From Ereboglobus luteus (GTDB lineage Bacteria > Verrucomicrobiota > Verrucomicrobiia > Opitutales > Opitutaceae), in contig NZ_CP023004.1 in NCBI RefSeq assembly GCF_003096195.1, positions 1,344,501 to 1,408,500 of the forward strand: 64,000 nt of DNA, read 5' to 3'. The notes under the pieces are model-generated. The model worked only from the letters and a program-made list of their open reading frames with translations, was not told the origin of the DNA and did no database searches. Of this stretch, positions 38,727-48,837 are shown in pieces. A program made the translations under genes and the position numbers. How positions within the stretch are numbered: the first letter of the stretch is position 1; every line of letters starts with the position of its first letter.

Positions 38727-40067
38727 ATGATCTGGGTTTACCGCATACTGTTTTTTCCCGCGCTGCTCTTCATGCTGCCATATTACCTGCTGAGGATGTG
38801 GCGGCGCGGCGGTTACAAAAGCGGTTTCTCGCAACGGTTCGGCACGGTGAATCTGCCGCCCAAAAACCCCGCCAAAAAACGCGTGTGGTTGCAGGCGGTG
38901 AGCGTCGGCGAAATGCAGGCGATCTCGCCCTTGCTTCAGGCGTTGAAAGCGCGCGGCGACGTGGAGGTTTACCTGACAACCACAACGAGCACGGGCCACA
39001 AAATCGCGCTCGACCGCTACGGCGAAAAATCCGGCCTCACAATCGGCACCGGCTATTTTCCGCTCGACTGGTGGGCGTTTTCCGCGCGCGCATGGCGGCG
39101 CGTGCGCCCCGACTTGGTGATCCTGATGGAGGGCGAGCGCTGGCCCGAGCACATCGCGCAGGCGCGGCGGCGCGGCGTGCCCGTGCTGGCAGTGAACGCG
39201 CGCCTTTCGGACCGCAGCTACTCGCGAATGAAAGCATGGCGCGCGGTGGCGATGCCCCTTATGCAGCGCGGCATCACGCGCGTGCTGGCGTGCTCGGAAA
39301 TCGACGCGGAGCGCTTCCGCGAACTCGGTTTCACGGCGGAGCAAGTCACGGTGACGGGCAACATTAAATGGGATGTGACCATTCCGCTGATGAGCGCGGA
39401 GGAACGCGTGTCGCTGCGCGCGGAGATTGGCCTCGGCGCGAACGCAAACGAACTGATCCTGCTCGGCTCGTCAACATGGCCGGGCGAGGAGGATGCGTTG
39501 CTGGAGGCGCTGCGCGCGATTCGCGCGGCGGGCATCGCGGCGCGATTACTGCTCGTGCCGCGCCACATGGAACGTCGCGGCGAAGTCGAGGCGCTGCTGC
39601 AAAAACAGACAACACCAGCAGGGGAAGACACCGCGCCAACCTGGCATTTTCGCTCGCGTGGCGCCGCGCCGGGCGTGGTTGACATTGCGGTGGGCGACAC
39701 CACGGGCGAGTTGAGAAAATTCACGCAACTGGCCGACCTGGTTTTTGTGGGCAAAAGCCTTCCCCCGCACACGGAAGGCCAGACGCCCGTCGAGGCGGCG
39801 GCGCTTGGCCGCGCAATCCTGTTCGGCCCGGGCATGGGCAACTTCCGTGAAATCGCGCGGCGGCTGACCGATGCCGGCGCGGCAAAGGTTGTGCATAATC
39901 GCGAGGAACTTTGCGCCACGGCGGCGCGCATACTTGGCGACGCCGATGCGCGCGCAAAAATGATGACCGCCTCAACCGAATGCTACCGCGGCAACCAGGG
40001 TGCCGTCGCGCGCACGCTCGAAATCATCGAAAAGACACTGGGAATGCCGAACCGAGGTTCGGCATGA
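38727..40067 (+). CDS. waaA: 3-deoxy-D-manno-octulosonic acid (Kdo) transferase
   Basis: From the ATG at 38727 (MIWVYRILFFPALLFMLPYY) the product has 446 residues with an N-terminal membrane anchor. It shows the WaaA blocks VWLQAVSVGEMQAISPL near 52, TTTTSTGHKIA, PLDWWAFSARAWRRVRPDLVILMEGERWP near 115, and a C-terminal GT-B fold with FVGKSLPPHTEGQTPVEAAALG. It adds Kdo to lipid A precursors. The frame opens 35 residues earlier, but that part lies in the mobile element. With hldD it supports a Kdo-heptose LPS core. Confidence 0.93.
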   Translation: MIWVYRILFFPALLFMLPYYLLRMWRRGGYKSGFSQRFGTVNLPPKNPAKKRVWLQAVSVGEMQAISPLLQALKARGDVEVYLTTTTSTGHKIALDRYGEKSGLTIGTGYFPLDWWAFSARAWRRVRPDLVILMEGERWPEHIAQARRRGVPVLAVNARLSDRSYSRMKAWRAVAMPLMQRGITRVLACSEIDAERFRELGFTAEQVTVTGNIKWDVTIPLMSAEERVSLRAEIGLGANANELILLGSSTWPGEEDALLEALRAIRAAGIAARLLLVPRHMERRGEVEALLQKQTTPAGEDTAPTWHFRSRGAAPGVVDIAVGDTTGELRKFTQLADLVFVGKSLPPHTEGQTPVEAAALGRAILFGPGMGNFREIARRLTDAGAAKVVHNREELCATAARILGDADARAKMMTASTECYRGNQGAVARTLEIIEKTLGMPNRGSA

Positions 40068-40084
40068 TCGCCTAAATAACAAAA

Positions 40085-40645
40085 ATGAAAAGCATCACTA
40101 TATTATTATTAATTATTAGCTTTCCATTAACAGTGTTGTGTGAAAATGCAGATCCACGCGTAACGCTCACCATGAATATTGTGGATGGTTATGCTCGTGG
40201 TGTTTTAGTAAACCAAACACAAAATATTATTAAGTATCACCCTGATGTATCAAAAAAAGCAATATATAATGTCCCAGCTTGCTTCTCAGTCTTCTATAAA
40301 TTGAAAAATTCTGACGAAGAATTTGGGCCATATAAAGTAAAACCAACTGGATTTGAAATGCGAAAGAGAGGGCCTGATGGTAAATTCAGTCTTAATTATT
40401 CTAATATCGATTCGAATTCTCAAGTTGTGTATTCTGGGAAGGCAAAACTTTTTTTAGAATATTTATCAAGATGGAAAATAGTCGATTTGGAGAATGTAAA
40501 TGTTGTTCGAATTGAATGTGGTGTTGATATTCGACTTGAATCGCCAACGAGTGCAACAGATTACACGATTAAACAAACTACACCATGGTATACAGTGAAA
40601 AAAAATGCAGAAAACGTTTTTGAATTCGATACGCCTATAGAATAA
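40085..40645 (+). CDS. Secreted hypothetical protein, AT-rich
   Basis: The 186-residue product has a clear signal peptide (MKSITILLLIISFPLTVLCEN) followed by a beta-rich polar domain. I do not recognise a family. The gene is far more AT-rich than its neighbours (waaA and mrp), a sign of recent acquisition. It starts 17 bp after the waaA stop. The gap 40646-40845 has no further ORF. Confidence 0.65.
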   Translation: MKSITILLLIISFPLTVLCENADPRVTLTMNIVDGYARGVLVNQTQNIIKYHPDVSKKAIYNVPACFSVFYKLKNSDEEFGPYKVKPTGFEMRKRGPDGKFSLNYSNIDSNSQVVYSGKAKLFLEYLSRWKIVDLENVNVVRIECGVDIRLESPTSATDYTIKQTTPWYTVKKNAENVFEFDTPIE

Positions 40646-40845
40646 AAGGAATAAAGCAAAACTGGGGCAATCCAAGACTTGTTAATTTTTTCATAATGAG
40701 AAGGCAAAAGGAGCCGGACCGGGCTGAGTATTTTTGATTTTGAGGGGTGCCTTGAAATAAAAAGACACAGGCTTTTTTGCACATGCCACGAGCAACGCGC
40801 ATTTATCCATCAAGGGGCCTCGGTCGCGTGGTGGCTACATTCACC

Positions 40846-41886
40846 TCAACCCAGCAACGCCGTGCCGATTTTTCGGAATGTCATCGCGGCCTCGCTTTGC
40901 GGCGCGCTCACCACGATTGGCGCGCCCGAGTCGCCGCCCTCGCGGATTTCCGGTTGTATCGGCACCTGCCCGAGCAGTGGCGCGCCGAGTGACTCCGCCG
41001 TTTTTGCGCCGCCGCCGCTGCCGAATAACTCGTGCCTCAATCCCGCCGGATCGGTGAACCAGCTCATGTTTTCCGCGACTCCGAGCACGGGCACGTTCAC
41101 TTTTTGAAACATCAGGCCGCCACGGCGCGCCACTTGGGTCGCGGCGAGTTGCGGCGTGGTCACGATGACCGCGCCGTCGAGCGGCAGCGTTTGCACGAGG
41201 GAGAGTTGCGCGTCGCCCGTGCCCGGCGGCAGGTCGACCAGGAGCACGTCGAGCTCGCCCCATTTCACGTTTTGCACGAATTGCTGCACGGCCTTCATGA
41301 TCATCGGGCCGCGCCAGACAACGGGCGTGTTTTCGTCCACCAGAAAACCCATGCTCATCACCTTCACGCCGTGGTTTTCCAAGGGAATAATGAAGTTGTC
41401 GTCCTCGACATACGGGCGTCCCGAAATCCCCATCATCAGCGGCACGGACGGACCGTAAATGTCGCAATCCATCAGTCCCACGCGTCCCGGGCGACCGCGC
41501 TCGGCGAGCAGTTGCGCAATCGCGCACGCGAGGTTCACCGAGAAAGTCGACTTGCCCACGCCGCCTTTTCCGGAGGCGATGGCGATGGAGCGGCTGATGC
41601 CCGCCGGGGCCGCGCTGGCGGCGGCTTGCGCGGGGGCGTTTGCGGGCGGCGCGATTTCAACCTCGATGAGCGTGTCGTTCACGCCCGGCTGCGCGCGCAG
41701 GCATTTGTCCACCTCGGTCTTGATAAACTGCGCCACTTTTGGGTCGGAGGTGGTCAGCGCGAGCGACACCTTTGCGACTCCATCCGCAAAACCGGCGCCG
41801 CGCACCAGTCCGAACGAAACGATGTCGCGGCTGAAACCGGGATATTTCACTTGTTTGAGAACTTCTTTGATTGAGTCGGAGGTCAC
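40846..41886 (-). CDS. mrp: Mrp/ApbC-type iron-sulfur carrier ATPase
   Basis: With the GTG at 41886 the protein has 346 residues; an ATG at 42012 would add 42 residues but overlaps the tolB start. An N-terminal MIP18/DUF59 domain (KEVLKQVKYPGFSRDIVSFG) precedes the ATPase with the deviant Walker A SGKGGVGKSTFSVNL near 114 and the DLPPGTGDAQLS block. Mrp proteins carry Fe-S clusters to targets. The CxxC found in E. coli ApbC after ENMS is replaced here by ENMSWFTDPAGLRHELFG, as in several other phyla. It is divergent from tolB. Confidence 0.9.
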   Translation of the reverse strand: MTSDSIKEVLKQVKYPGFSRDIVSFGLVRGAGFADGVAKVSLALTTSDPKVAQFIKTEVDKCLRAQPGVNDTLIEVEIAPPANAPAQAAASAAPAGISRSIAIASGKGGVGKSTFSVNLACAIAQLLAERGRPGRVGLMDCDIYGPSVPLMMGISGRPYVEDDNFIIPLENHGVKVMSMGFLVDENTPVVWRGPMIMKAVQQFVQNVKWGELDVLLVDLPPGTGDAQLSLVQTLPLDGAVIVTTPQLAATQVARRGGLMFQKVNVPVLGVAENMSWFTDPAGLRHELFGSGGGAKTAESLGAPLLGQVPIQPEIREGGDSGAPIVVSAPQSEAAMTFRKIGTALLG

Positions 41887-42003
41887 GTTGGGAAATGTGA
41901 ATAATTTTTTGGCGATTTCGACTGTTTTGACATTGTTAATGACGCCCAGCCAGTAAATAGAAATGGGCTGCAACAACGCCTCCCGAGGCAACACACTTTT
42001 TTC

Positions 42004-43251
42004 ATGAAACATAACTTCGCACTTTCCCTTCTCATCCTCGCAACCGCCGCGACATCCGCCTTCGCGCAAAAACCCGGCGGCCAGCCCGTCACTGTTTACG
42101 ATCTCGACTCGCTCCAAAAAAACACAGTGCCCATCGTGATCGCGGGCGACACGCAACTCGCCGCCTACGCGCACAAGGCCTTCGAGTCGCACGGCCGCTA
42201 CTCGCGCGTCACCAGCGGCGGCGATTTCACGCTCACTTTCTCGCCCGTCTCGGCCACGCAGGTTCGCGTCGATATTGCCAAAAAAGGCTCGCCCACCATC
42301 ACCACTGTCACCGCCGGTGGCGCGGATGCGCGTGACGCCCTCTACCGCGCCGCCGACGCCGCCGTGAAAAACACCAGCGGCACCAGCGGCTACTTCACCT
42401 CCCGGCTCGCCTTCGTCAGCAACAACACCGGCAAGGACGAAATCTACGTCAGCGACCTTTTTCTCAACGAAGCGCGCGCCGTCACCAACCAGCGCGCCAG
42501 CATCCTCATGCCTCGCTGGTCGCCCGACGGCTCCCGCATTCTCTACACGAGCCTTTTCAGGAGCAACTCGCCCGATCTCTTCCAACTCGATTTGCGCTCC
42601 GGCCGCTGGACCACCTACGCCGATTACAAGGGCACCAACATGGGCGCCCGTTACAGCCCCGACGGCTCGCGCGTTGTCTTCGTGATCGGCCACACCAACG
42701 ACACTCACGGCCTCTACATCGGCACGCCGGACGGCCGCGCCAAACCCAGGTCCATCCTGAATTCGCCCGACGCCAAATCCTCGCCCTGCTTCTCGCCCGA
42801 CGGCCAGCGCATCGTGTTTGCGATGGCCTACGGTTCCAGCCCGCAGCTCTACATTATGCCCGCCGGCGGTGGCACGCCCGAGCGCATCAAGACCGGCGCG
42901 AGCTACAGCGCCGAGCCCGATTGGAGCCAGGCAAACCCGAACCTTATCGTGTTCACCGCCAGGCGGAACGGCGCCTTCTGCATCGGCGTGTATGATCTTT
43001 CGACAAAAAAGACGCGCTTCATCACGCCGAAAACATCCACCGGCGCGGTGATCAGGGGCGATTTCCTCGAACCCTCGTGGCTGCCCGACGGGCGTCACGT
43101 CGTCTGCACCTCGCGCCCCTCGGGCGACCAGCGCTACCTCTACATCCTCGACACCGTGGAAAGCCCAGATGGCGAGGAAAAGGCGCACAACCGCGCCACA
43201 AAAATCAGCGCCCTGCGCGCCGAGCACGCCAGCGTGCTGCCGCAGCCGTAA
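42004..43251 (+). CDS. tolB: TolB-like periplasmic beta-propeller protein
   Basis: The 415-residue product has a signal peptide (MKHNFALSLLILATAATSAFA), a TolB-like N-terminal domain (about 25-130) and WD40-like PD40 repeats (RWSPDGSRILYTS, RYSPDGSRVVFV, CFSPDGQRIVFA). TolB works with the Tol-Pal system in outer-membrane constriction. tolQ, tolR, tolA and pal are not in the window, so the assignment rests on the domain layout. Confidence 0.85.
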   Translation: MKHNFALSLLILATAATSAFAQKPGGQPVTVYDLDSLQKNTVPIVIAGDTQLAAYAHKAFESHGRYSRVTSGGDFTLTFSPVSATQVRVDIAKKGSPTITTVTAGGADARDALYRAADAAVKNTSGTSGYFTSRLAFVSNNTGKDEIYVSDLFLNEARAVTNQRASILMPRWSPDGSRILYTSLFRSNSPDLFQLDLRSGRWTTYADYKGTNMGARYSPDGSRVVFVIGHTNDTHGLYIGTPDGRAKPRSILNSPDAKSSPCFSPDGQRIVFAMAYGSSPQLYIMPAGGGTPERIKTGASYSAEPDWSQANPNLIVFTARRNGAFCIGVYDLSTKKTRFITPKTSTGAVIRGDFLEPSWLPDGRHVVCTSRPSGDQRYLYILDTVESPDGEEKAHNRATKISALRAEHASVLPQP

Positions 43252-43416
43252 GCGCGGCAGCCGGCCTTTTGGCTTTTTGGCAGGGCGGTTGGCGTTCGAA
43301 AAACCCGGCGCGTCCGCCGCAGACACAGCTTTCATTTAAGCTGCCTTAAATCGCACCGGCCGTCTCCGTGCTCCGTTGACTACGGAGCGCACATTCACCC
43401 ATGCTGCGCGCGTTCC

Positions 43417-44286
43417 ATGCTCTCAGTTCTCGAAATCATCAAAAAGACGACCGATTTTTTTGCCACCAAGGGAATCGAGTCCGCGCGCCTCGACGCGGAA
43501 TTGTTGATCGGGCACTCGCTTGGATTGAAGCGCATGCAGCTTTATTTGCAATTTGAGCGGCTGCTGACCGAGGCGGAGCTGGAAAAAATGCGCGCGCTTG
43601 TGCGGCGGCGCGCGGCGCGCGAGCCATTGCAATACATCACGGGCGAAGTGGAGTGGGGCGGCGTCAAGCTCAAGGTGGACAGGCGCGCGCTGATCCCGCG
43701 TCCCGAGACGGAATTGCTGTTCGAGATCGCGCTCGAGGTTGCGGGTGCTGCGCGCCCAGAAACCGCGGCGACGGCGGAAAACATCCTCGACTTGGGAACG
43801 GGAACGGGCGCGCTCGCGCTCGCGCTGGCAAAGGCGCGCCCCGATGCGCGCGTGCTTGCCGCGGATGCGAGTGATGACGCGCTTGCGCTCGCCCGTGAAA
43901 ACGCCGCCGCGCTCAGTCTGGACGCGCGTGTTTCATTTTTAAAATCGGACTGGTTTGGCGCGGTTCCCGCCGGCGAGAAGTTTGATTTGATTGTTTCCAA
44001 TCCGCCTTATTTGACGCGGGAGGAAATCGCCGAAACGGAGCCCGAGGTGAGGCAGTTCGAGCCGCACTCCGCGCTCGTGGCGGCGGACGACGGATGCGCG
44101 GATTTGCTGAAAATCATTTCGGGCGCGCCGGCGTTTCTCAAGCCCGGCGGCGTGCTTGCGCTCGAAACGGGAATCGCCCAGCACGCCGCGCTTCTCGCCG
44201 CGTGCGCGGATGCGGGTTTTGCGCGAAGCGAATCGCGCCAGGACTTGACGAAACGCGACCGGTTTGTGATCGCGTGGCGGGGGTAG
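43417..44286 (+). CDS. prmC: Peptide chain release factor N5-glutamine methyltransferase
   Basis: The 289-residue protein has the helical N-terminal domain (SARLDAELLIGHSLGLKRMQLYL), the REPLQYITGEVEWGG segment, the SAM motif ILDLGTGTGALALALA near 127 and the NPPY catalytic motif (IVSNPPYLTREEI) near 190. It methylates the GGQ glutamine of RF1 and RF2. The length is normal. The 165-bp gap before it contains a small hairpin (about 43368-43392). Confidence 0.93.
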   Translation: MLSVLEIIKKTTDFFATKGIESARLDAELLIGHSLGLKRMQLYLQFERLLTEAELEKMRALVRRRAAREPLQYITGEVEWGGVKLKVDRRALIPRPETELLFEIALEVAGAARPETAATAENILDLGTGTGALALALAKARPDARVLAADASDDALALARENAAALSLDARVSFLKSDWFGAVPAGEKFDLIVSNPPYLTREEIAETEPEVRQFEPHSALVAADDGCADLLKIISGAPAFLKPGGVLALETGIAQHAALLAACADAGFARSESRQDLTKRDRFVIAWRG

Positions 44287-44301
44287 GGGGCTTTTGGGGC
44301 G

Positions 44302-47267
44302 TTATTCCTTGGCTGCCGGAGGCGCGGATGTTTCGGCGGGCGTTTCCGTTGACAAAGGTTGGGGCTCGGGCGTGGCGGGCGGCTTTTCTTGATTGTCGGC
44401 ATCCTTTGATTTTTTTGCGTGCTCCTGCTCGAGCGATTCGGTGTCGCCGCTCTTGCCGATGAGCGTGCGCAGGAGGCTTGTCGGGCCGTAGCTGAAACGC
44501 CACTTTGGCGCGTCGAGCGAGCCGGTCAGCCGCAGCTCGGTCAGGTGCGTGACCGGCACGAGCAGAAAACCGAGCCCCTTGCCGATGATGCCCCTGCTCT
44601 CGGAAAGCGGATAAACCTTGGCGGTGAGGTTGGCGAAGCGGGTGTCGAGCGTGTATTCGCCACTCAGTTTCACATGCGCCTTTTGTCCCGTGAGCACGGC
44701 CTCGGGAATGAAGACGCGTCGTCCGTCGAGGGTGAAATTGAACTGGCCGTCCGTGAGGTTTAGCGACGTGAAATTGAGCACCTTGACATCGCGCAACGCC
44801 TGCGAGAGCTCGCCGAAAATGTTGATGTTAACGAGCTCGGCGCCGGAAACCTCCGCGCTTCCGTTACCCTTGAAACTGAGGTCGTTGTTCAAAAAGCCGT
44901 CGGCGGAAAAACGAAGGTCCAACTGGGCGCTCGCGGGCTGGTTGTAGTGTTCGTCCGGCGGCGCGGCCACGCCGCGTTTGCGGGCTGATATTTCCTCAAC
45001 CATTTGGAACGCCTGTCCAAAACTCGCGCCGTTGAGATTCATGTCGAAGCCGAGCCGCCGCGCGTTGTCCGCGCCGGAGATCTGCGCCTTGATGTTGAGG
45101 TGCCCGCCGGCGAATTGCGTGCGCAGCCGTTCGATGGTAAAGGCGTCGTCGCGAACGCGCAGACTTGCGGAGAGACTTGTCAGCGGGATGTGCTCGTAGC
45201 TGAACGCGCCGTCGCCCTCCACTTCCACGTCGATCAGCGTGTGCTCGCCGCGCGGCGCGGCCGGGCCGTCGATGCGTCCGGCCGCGCGCAGTCGTGTCGG
45301 CGGTTTGGCGAAGCGCACCGGCGAAAGGCTGTCCGCCAGTGTGGGCGAAATTGCCGGCGCCACGGCGACGGGGTCGATGTTTTCACCCTTGAAGTCGAAT
45401 ACGGTCAGCAGCGCAAGGTCGTCCGGCGCGGTGTCCTGATGGGTGAACGTGCCGCGCGCGTAACCGCTGCCGCGCCTCGCGAAAAGATCGAGCGCGTCGT
45501 AATAATCGGGTCTCACGAAAAGTGTGAGCAGCACGTGGTCGAACGCGACTTTTTCGTAAGTGAAGCTGGCGGCGTCCGCGAAGACAAACACGCGCACTAA
45601 GTTTGTGTTTTTCCAGTTTCCGCGCACATCCACATCGCCGTAGGGCGGCGGGTCGTTGAAGGTGAAATCGTTCCAGAACCGCGGCCACCATTTTCCAAAC
45701 CAGCCGTTGATCGCGGGCGGGCGCAGCCTGCCGGTCAGCAGAAAGCGGAAGTCGAGCGTCTTGAAATTCGTTTCAAAGCTGCCGCGCGCAAAACTCTCCC
45801 CGACTGATGCCGACGCCGGCGAAAAGACGATCTCACTTTTTGCGTGATCATACGCAAACGTGCCGCGCGCGCGGTCCACCGCCACGTTGTCGGCGTTGAT
45901 CGGCCCGATGTCGAGCGTGCCGCGCGCGCCCGCGAAACGCCATCCCGCGTCAAGCCGCGCCGTGGCGTCGATTTCAATCGGGCGCGCGGGTTTCAGGATT
46001 TCGCCAAGGTCGTAATTCACCTCGCGGGAGATCGCGTCGATATGCAGCGGCGTCGCGCGGGTGCTGATGCGCGCGTCCGCTTTTTTCTCCGCAAAATCAA
46101 CCTGCGTTTCAAGCGCGACCGGCTCCCCCAGCACCCGTGTCGTGACGCCTGCCCGCAGCGTTTGCGGAAAACGCCCGGTCACGCGCGCCGTGATTGAGTG
46201 CGCGGTGACGCCGCGAGCCTCGAGCGAATCCGCCGCGCAGGACAGCGACAGGTTTACGGAAGGCGTGACGCCCGATGCCATGGCTTCCCGGCTGCCGGGG
46301 GAAAAAATATCCGCCATCGGCATGGTGAGCCGCAGGCGCGCGTTGCGCGCGCGCATGGTGTTTTCGATGTCCGCGCTTGCGGTTGAAAGTTGAACGCTGA
46401 AATCGCGCGCCCGCGGATTCGAAACCAGGCTTCCCACGTCCACGGTTGTGCGCGCGAGCAGCGGGCCGAGCGCGATTTTTGAGGCGGAAAAAATCGAGGC
46501 GTCCGCGTCCGCCCGCCTGATGTCCCCTGGATACAGGCCTCCGCATATGAGCTCGACGCGGGCGGAGGCAATTTCCTCCGCGTCGGGGGTGAATGTTATG
46601 TCGAGCACCGGGTTGTCGAGCGCGTCGAGCCACGGTGTCCATGCGTTGAGTTTGCGCACGGTTTTGAGATAGGAGGCGATTGCATCCGAGAGCGCTTCCG
46701 CGCTGTTGCGCCTTTTGGCGCGCGCTTTTGGAATCACCAGCTCGCCGCGGCAAATCACAGCCAGGTTGCCGACGCGCGCCGACAGGCTCTTGATGGAAAG
46801 CACGGACGACTTGAGCTCCACCTCCGCGTTTATCCCGTCGACCGCGGCCGCGTTGGTGCCGTCGTTCGAGAACATCGCGGGCACGCGAAGGCTCGCGCCG
46901 TCGATGCGGGGCGAGATGTTGTGCGTCAGCAGCGTGTAGGGGTTATTTCGAACCGCACCGCGTTTGCCGTGAGCACCGGGTCGGGATGCAGGTTGGAAAA
47001 CAGCCTCAGGTCGCGCACCACCACGTGTCCCGACGGATCGCAATGGATCGCGCCGAACGTGAAGCGCAGCCCGTGCTCCGCCAGCCGCTGCTCGGCCTTG
47101 CGCAGCACCGCGTGGGGAATCGTGATTTCATCGACGGTCGCGATGCGCGCCTGCACAAGAAGCAGCGCCGCCAGCGCCAGCCACAACGCCCAAAGCGCAA
47201 TCGTGCCAACCCAACGGAGGCATCCGCGGCAAATTCGCCCGGCAAAATGTGGAGGTTTCGATTTCAG
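44302..47267 (-). pseudogene. AsmA/TamB-like envelope protein, frameshifted near the N-terminus
   Basis: The main frame (44302 to about 46940) encodes roughly 880 residues of repeated beta-rich AsmA/DUF3971-type sequence, ending FNFTLDGRRVFIPEAVLTGQ and a Pro/Glu tail. The N-terminus is in another frame: a membrane helix (WVGTIALWALWLALAALLLVQ) then TVDEITIPHAVLRKAEQRLAEHG to NAVRFEI. One extra C in the run at 46939-46942 would join them as FEITPYTLL. No ATG is available for the N-terminal frame; the start is unresolved. AsmA-like proteins span the periplasm and help move lipid to the outer membrane. Confidence 0.72.
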
Positions 47268-47399
47268 AAAAAAAGACGCGTTGGAGTGGGTTGAAAAAAC
47301 AACGCATTGGACAATGCGAACCCTCGCGGGATCAAGGTCAAGTTGCGGGGGCCGGCCGGCCTGTCATCCTGGTTTTTCATGGGACGCCCCGCGCTTTTT

Positions 47400-48311
47400 T
47401 CAACGCGCCGGAATCATCGGATGCAGCTGGTTGCGATAGTTTGTGGGCGAGCAGCCCTCGAGTTTGCGAAACACGCGGTTGAATTGCGAAAGCGACTGGA
47501 ACCCCGCCTCGAACGCCGCCTCGCTCACGCGCTTGTGCGGGTTGAGCAGCAGGTTTTTCACCTTTTCCACGCGCACGCGCGCCAGGTAGTCGGTGAACGT
47601 CATGCCCGTGGACTTCTTGAACATCTTGCAAAAATAAAACGCGCTTGTGTTCACCGAATGGGCCACTTGCGCGAGCGTGAGGTCGTCGTCCTGGTGCTCA
47701 TGGATGAAGTTGCGCGCCCTTGTGATGACGGGTGACTCGGCGTGCTCCTCCTGCACCATGAGCCGGTTGCTGATCGCGGCGAGATGCTGCGCAAAAACCG
47801 CGAGCAGCCTCAGGATTGCGTCGTATTGTTTTTTTGGGACCACGCGGCTTTGATGATAGGCGGCGGCGACGGGTTTTATGTCGATTTCAACTCCCCATTT
47901 TGCGAGTTGCCGCGCGACCCGGTCGAATTGCCCCGGCAGCGGTTTTTGGAAAAACACCTGCCCGGTTTGCAAAAAAGCCAGCACGTTTTCACCCACGCGG
48001 ATCGGCACCGCCGAGTCATAAAGTCCGGCGAAACATTTTAATGTGGCCGGTTCGCGCTGCGCCTGCTGCTCGACCTCGCGCTGCAGTTGCAGGCACGCCG
48101 AGCATGAGTGGTTCGACTTGGCCATGAGCGCGCAAAACGGGTTTTGCCTCGGATCGTTTGCGTGGTGCAAGTCAAACGACTCGACCGGCCGCAGGCTCAA
48201 CGGCAGCCCTGTCGCGTCGCGAAACGCTTGCGCGAAGTCCCGATAGATTTGCGACTGCTTGAACTGCGTCACAAGCATCCGGCTGCGCTTGGGATTGTCA
48301 GCGGCGTCCAT
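47400..48311 (-). CDS. AraC-family regulator with PocR sensory domain
   Basis: From the ATG at 48311 the product has 303 residues. Residues about 15-165 match the PocR ligand-binding domain (RDFAQAFRDATGLPLSLRP; Cys cluster CALMAKSNHSCSAC and a later LKCFAG). Residues 205-300 form the two-helix-turn-helix AraC DNA-binding domain (LTLAQVAHSVNTSAFYFCKMFKK and FQSLSQFNRVFRK). PocR domains sense small hydrocarbon-type ligands. No obvious target operon adjoins; it is a lone gene between the AsmA-like and RRM genes. Confidence 0.85.
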   Translation of the reverse strand: MDAADNPKRSRMLVTQFKQSQIYRDFAQAFRDATGLPLSLRPVESFDLHHANDPRQNPFCALMAKSNHSCSACLQLQREVEQQAQREPATLKCFAGLYDSAVPIRVGENVLAFLQTGQVFFQKPLPGQFDRVARQLAKWGVEIDIKPVAAAYHQSRVVPKKQYDAILRLLAVFAQHLAAISNRLMVQEEHAESPVITRARNFIHEHQDDDLTLAQVAHSVNTSAFYFCKMFKKSTGMTFTDYLARVRVEKVKNLLLNPHKRVSEAAFEAGFQSLSQFNRVFRKLEGCSPTNYRNQLHPMIPAR

Positions 48312-48451
48312 GTGGGAAAGAGTTTGTTGTGCGAATGAATGACTGCGCATAAAGTGCCAACAATCTCCCGCTGAAAAGCAAAATATGCGCCATGCCTCCT
48401 TGGGCACGACAAATCATTTGCCGCATTTTTTGTCGTGCCGGCCCAAACGGA

Positions 48452-48487
48452 CGCAAAAAAAGGGCGCGCATTGAGCGCGCCCTTTTT
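48452..48487 (-). terminator. Intrinsic terminator downstream of the RRM gene
   Basis: An 8-bp stem GGGCGCGC with its complement is flanked by A7 and T5 runs, so it can work in both directions. It lies 45 bp past the RRM stop on the minus strand. Confidence 0.8.
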
Positions 48488-48531
48488 CAACCGATTTAAC
48501 CGATAGACACTATCAAAAAGCTGGATTGCGC

Positions 48532-48837
48532 TTAGCGCTGCCAGGATCGCTCGCTGCCGCCGCCGGCAAAAATGCGCTGGCGCACCTCCTTCGGGCGCGC
48601 CTCGCTGACGGAGAGCGCCCGCCCGCCCAATTCGTGGCCGTTAAAACGCTCGATCGCGGTGCGCGCGTCCTCGGGCGAGGACATGTTGACAAACGCGAAT
48701 CCGCGCGAGCGTCCGGTGATCTTGTCGCATATCAGATCGACAGCCGATACTGCGCCGACCTGTGAAAACAGGTCTTGCACTTCGTGCGCCATGGTGGCGA
48801 ACGGAAGATTTCCTACATAGAGTTTTGTGGTGGTCAT
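48532..48837 (-). CDS. RRM-type RNA-binding protein
   Basis: The 101-residue protein has one RNA recognition motif with RNP2 (LYVGNL, residues 6-11) and RNP1 (RGFAFVNM, near 45-52), followed by a short Gly/Ser/Arg tail. Bacterial single-RRM proteins of this type, common in cyanobacteria and Verrucomicrobia, are often cold-induced RNA chaperones. Direct repeats CGCAATATCAA at 48938-48948 and 48980-48990, 42 bp apart, lie upstream in the 336-bp divergent region toward lysS and could be a regulatory site. Confidence 0.9.
   Translation of the reverse strand: MTTTKLYVGNLPFATMAHEVQDLFSQVGAVSAVDLICDKITGRSRGFAFVNMSSPEDARTAIERFNGHELGGRALSVSEARPKEVRQRIFAGGGSERSWQR

Noticed and set aside
40044-40065. 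Perfect hairpin at the end of waaA as a terminator
   Set aside because: The stem is strong, but no T-run follows and it lies within the coding end.
40846-41886. Loss of the CxxC motif in Mrp as a sign of inactivation
   Set aside because: Mrp proteins of other phyla also lack it while keeping the ATPase motifs, so it was recorded with the gene but not scored as a finding.
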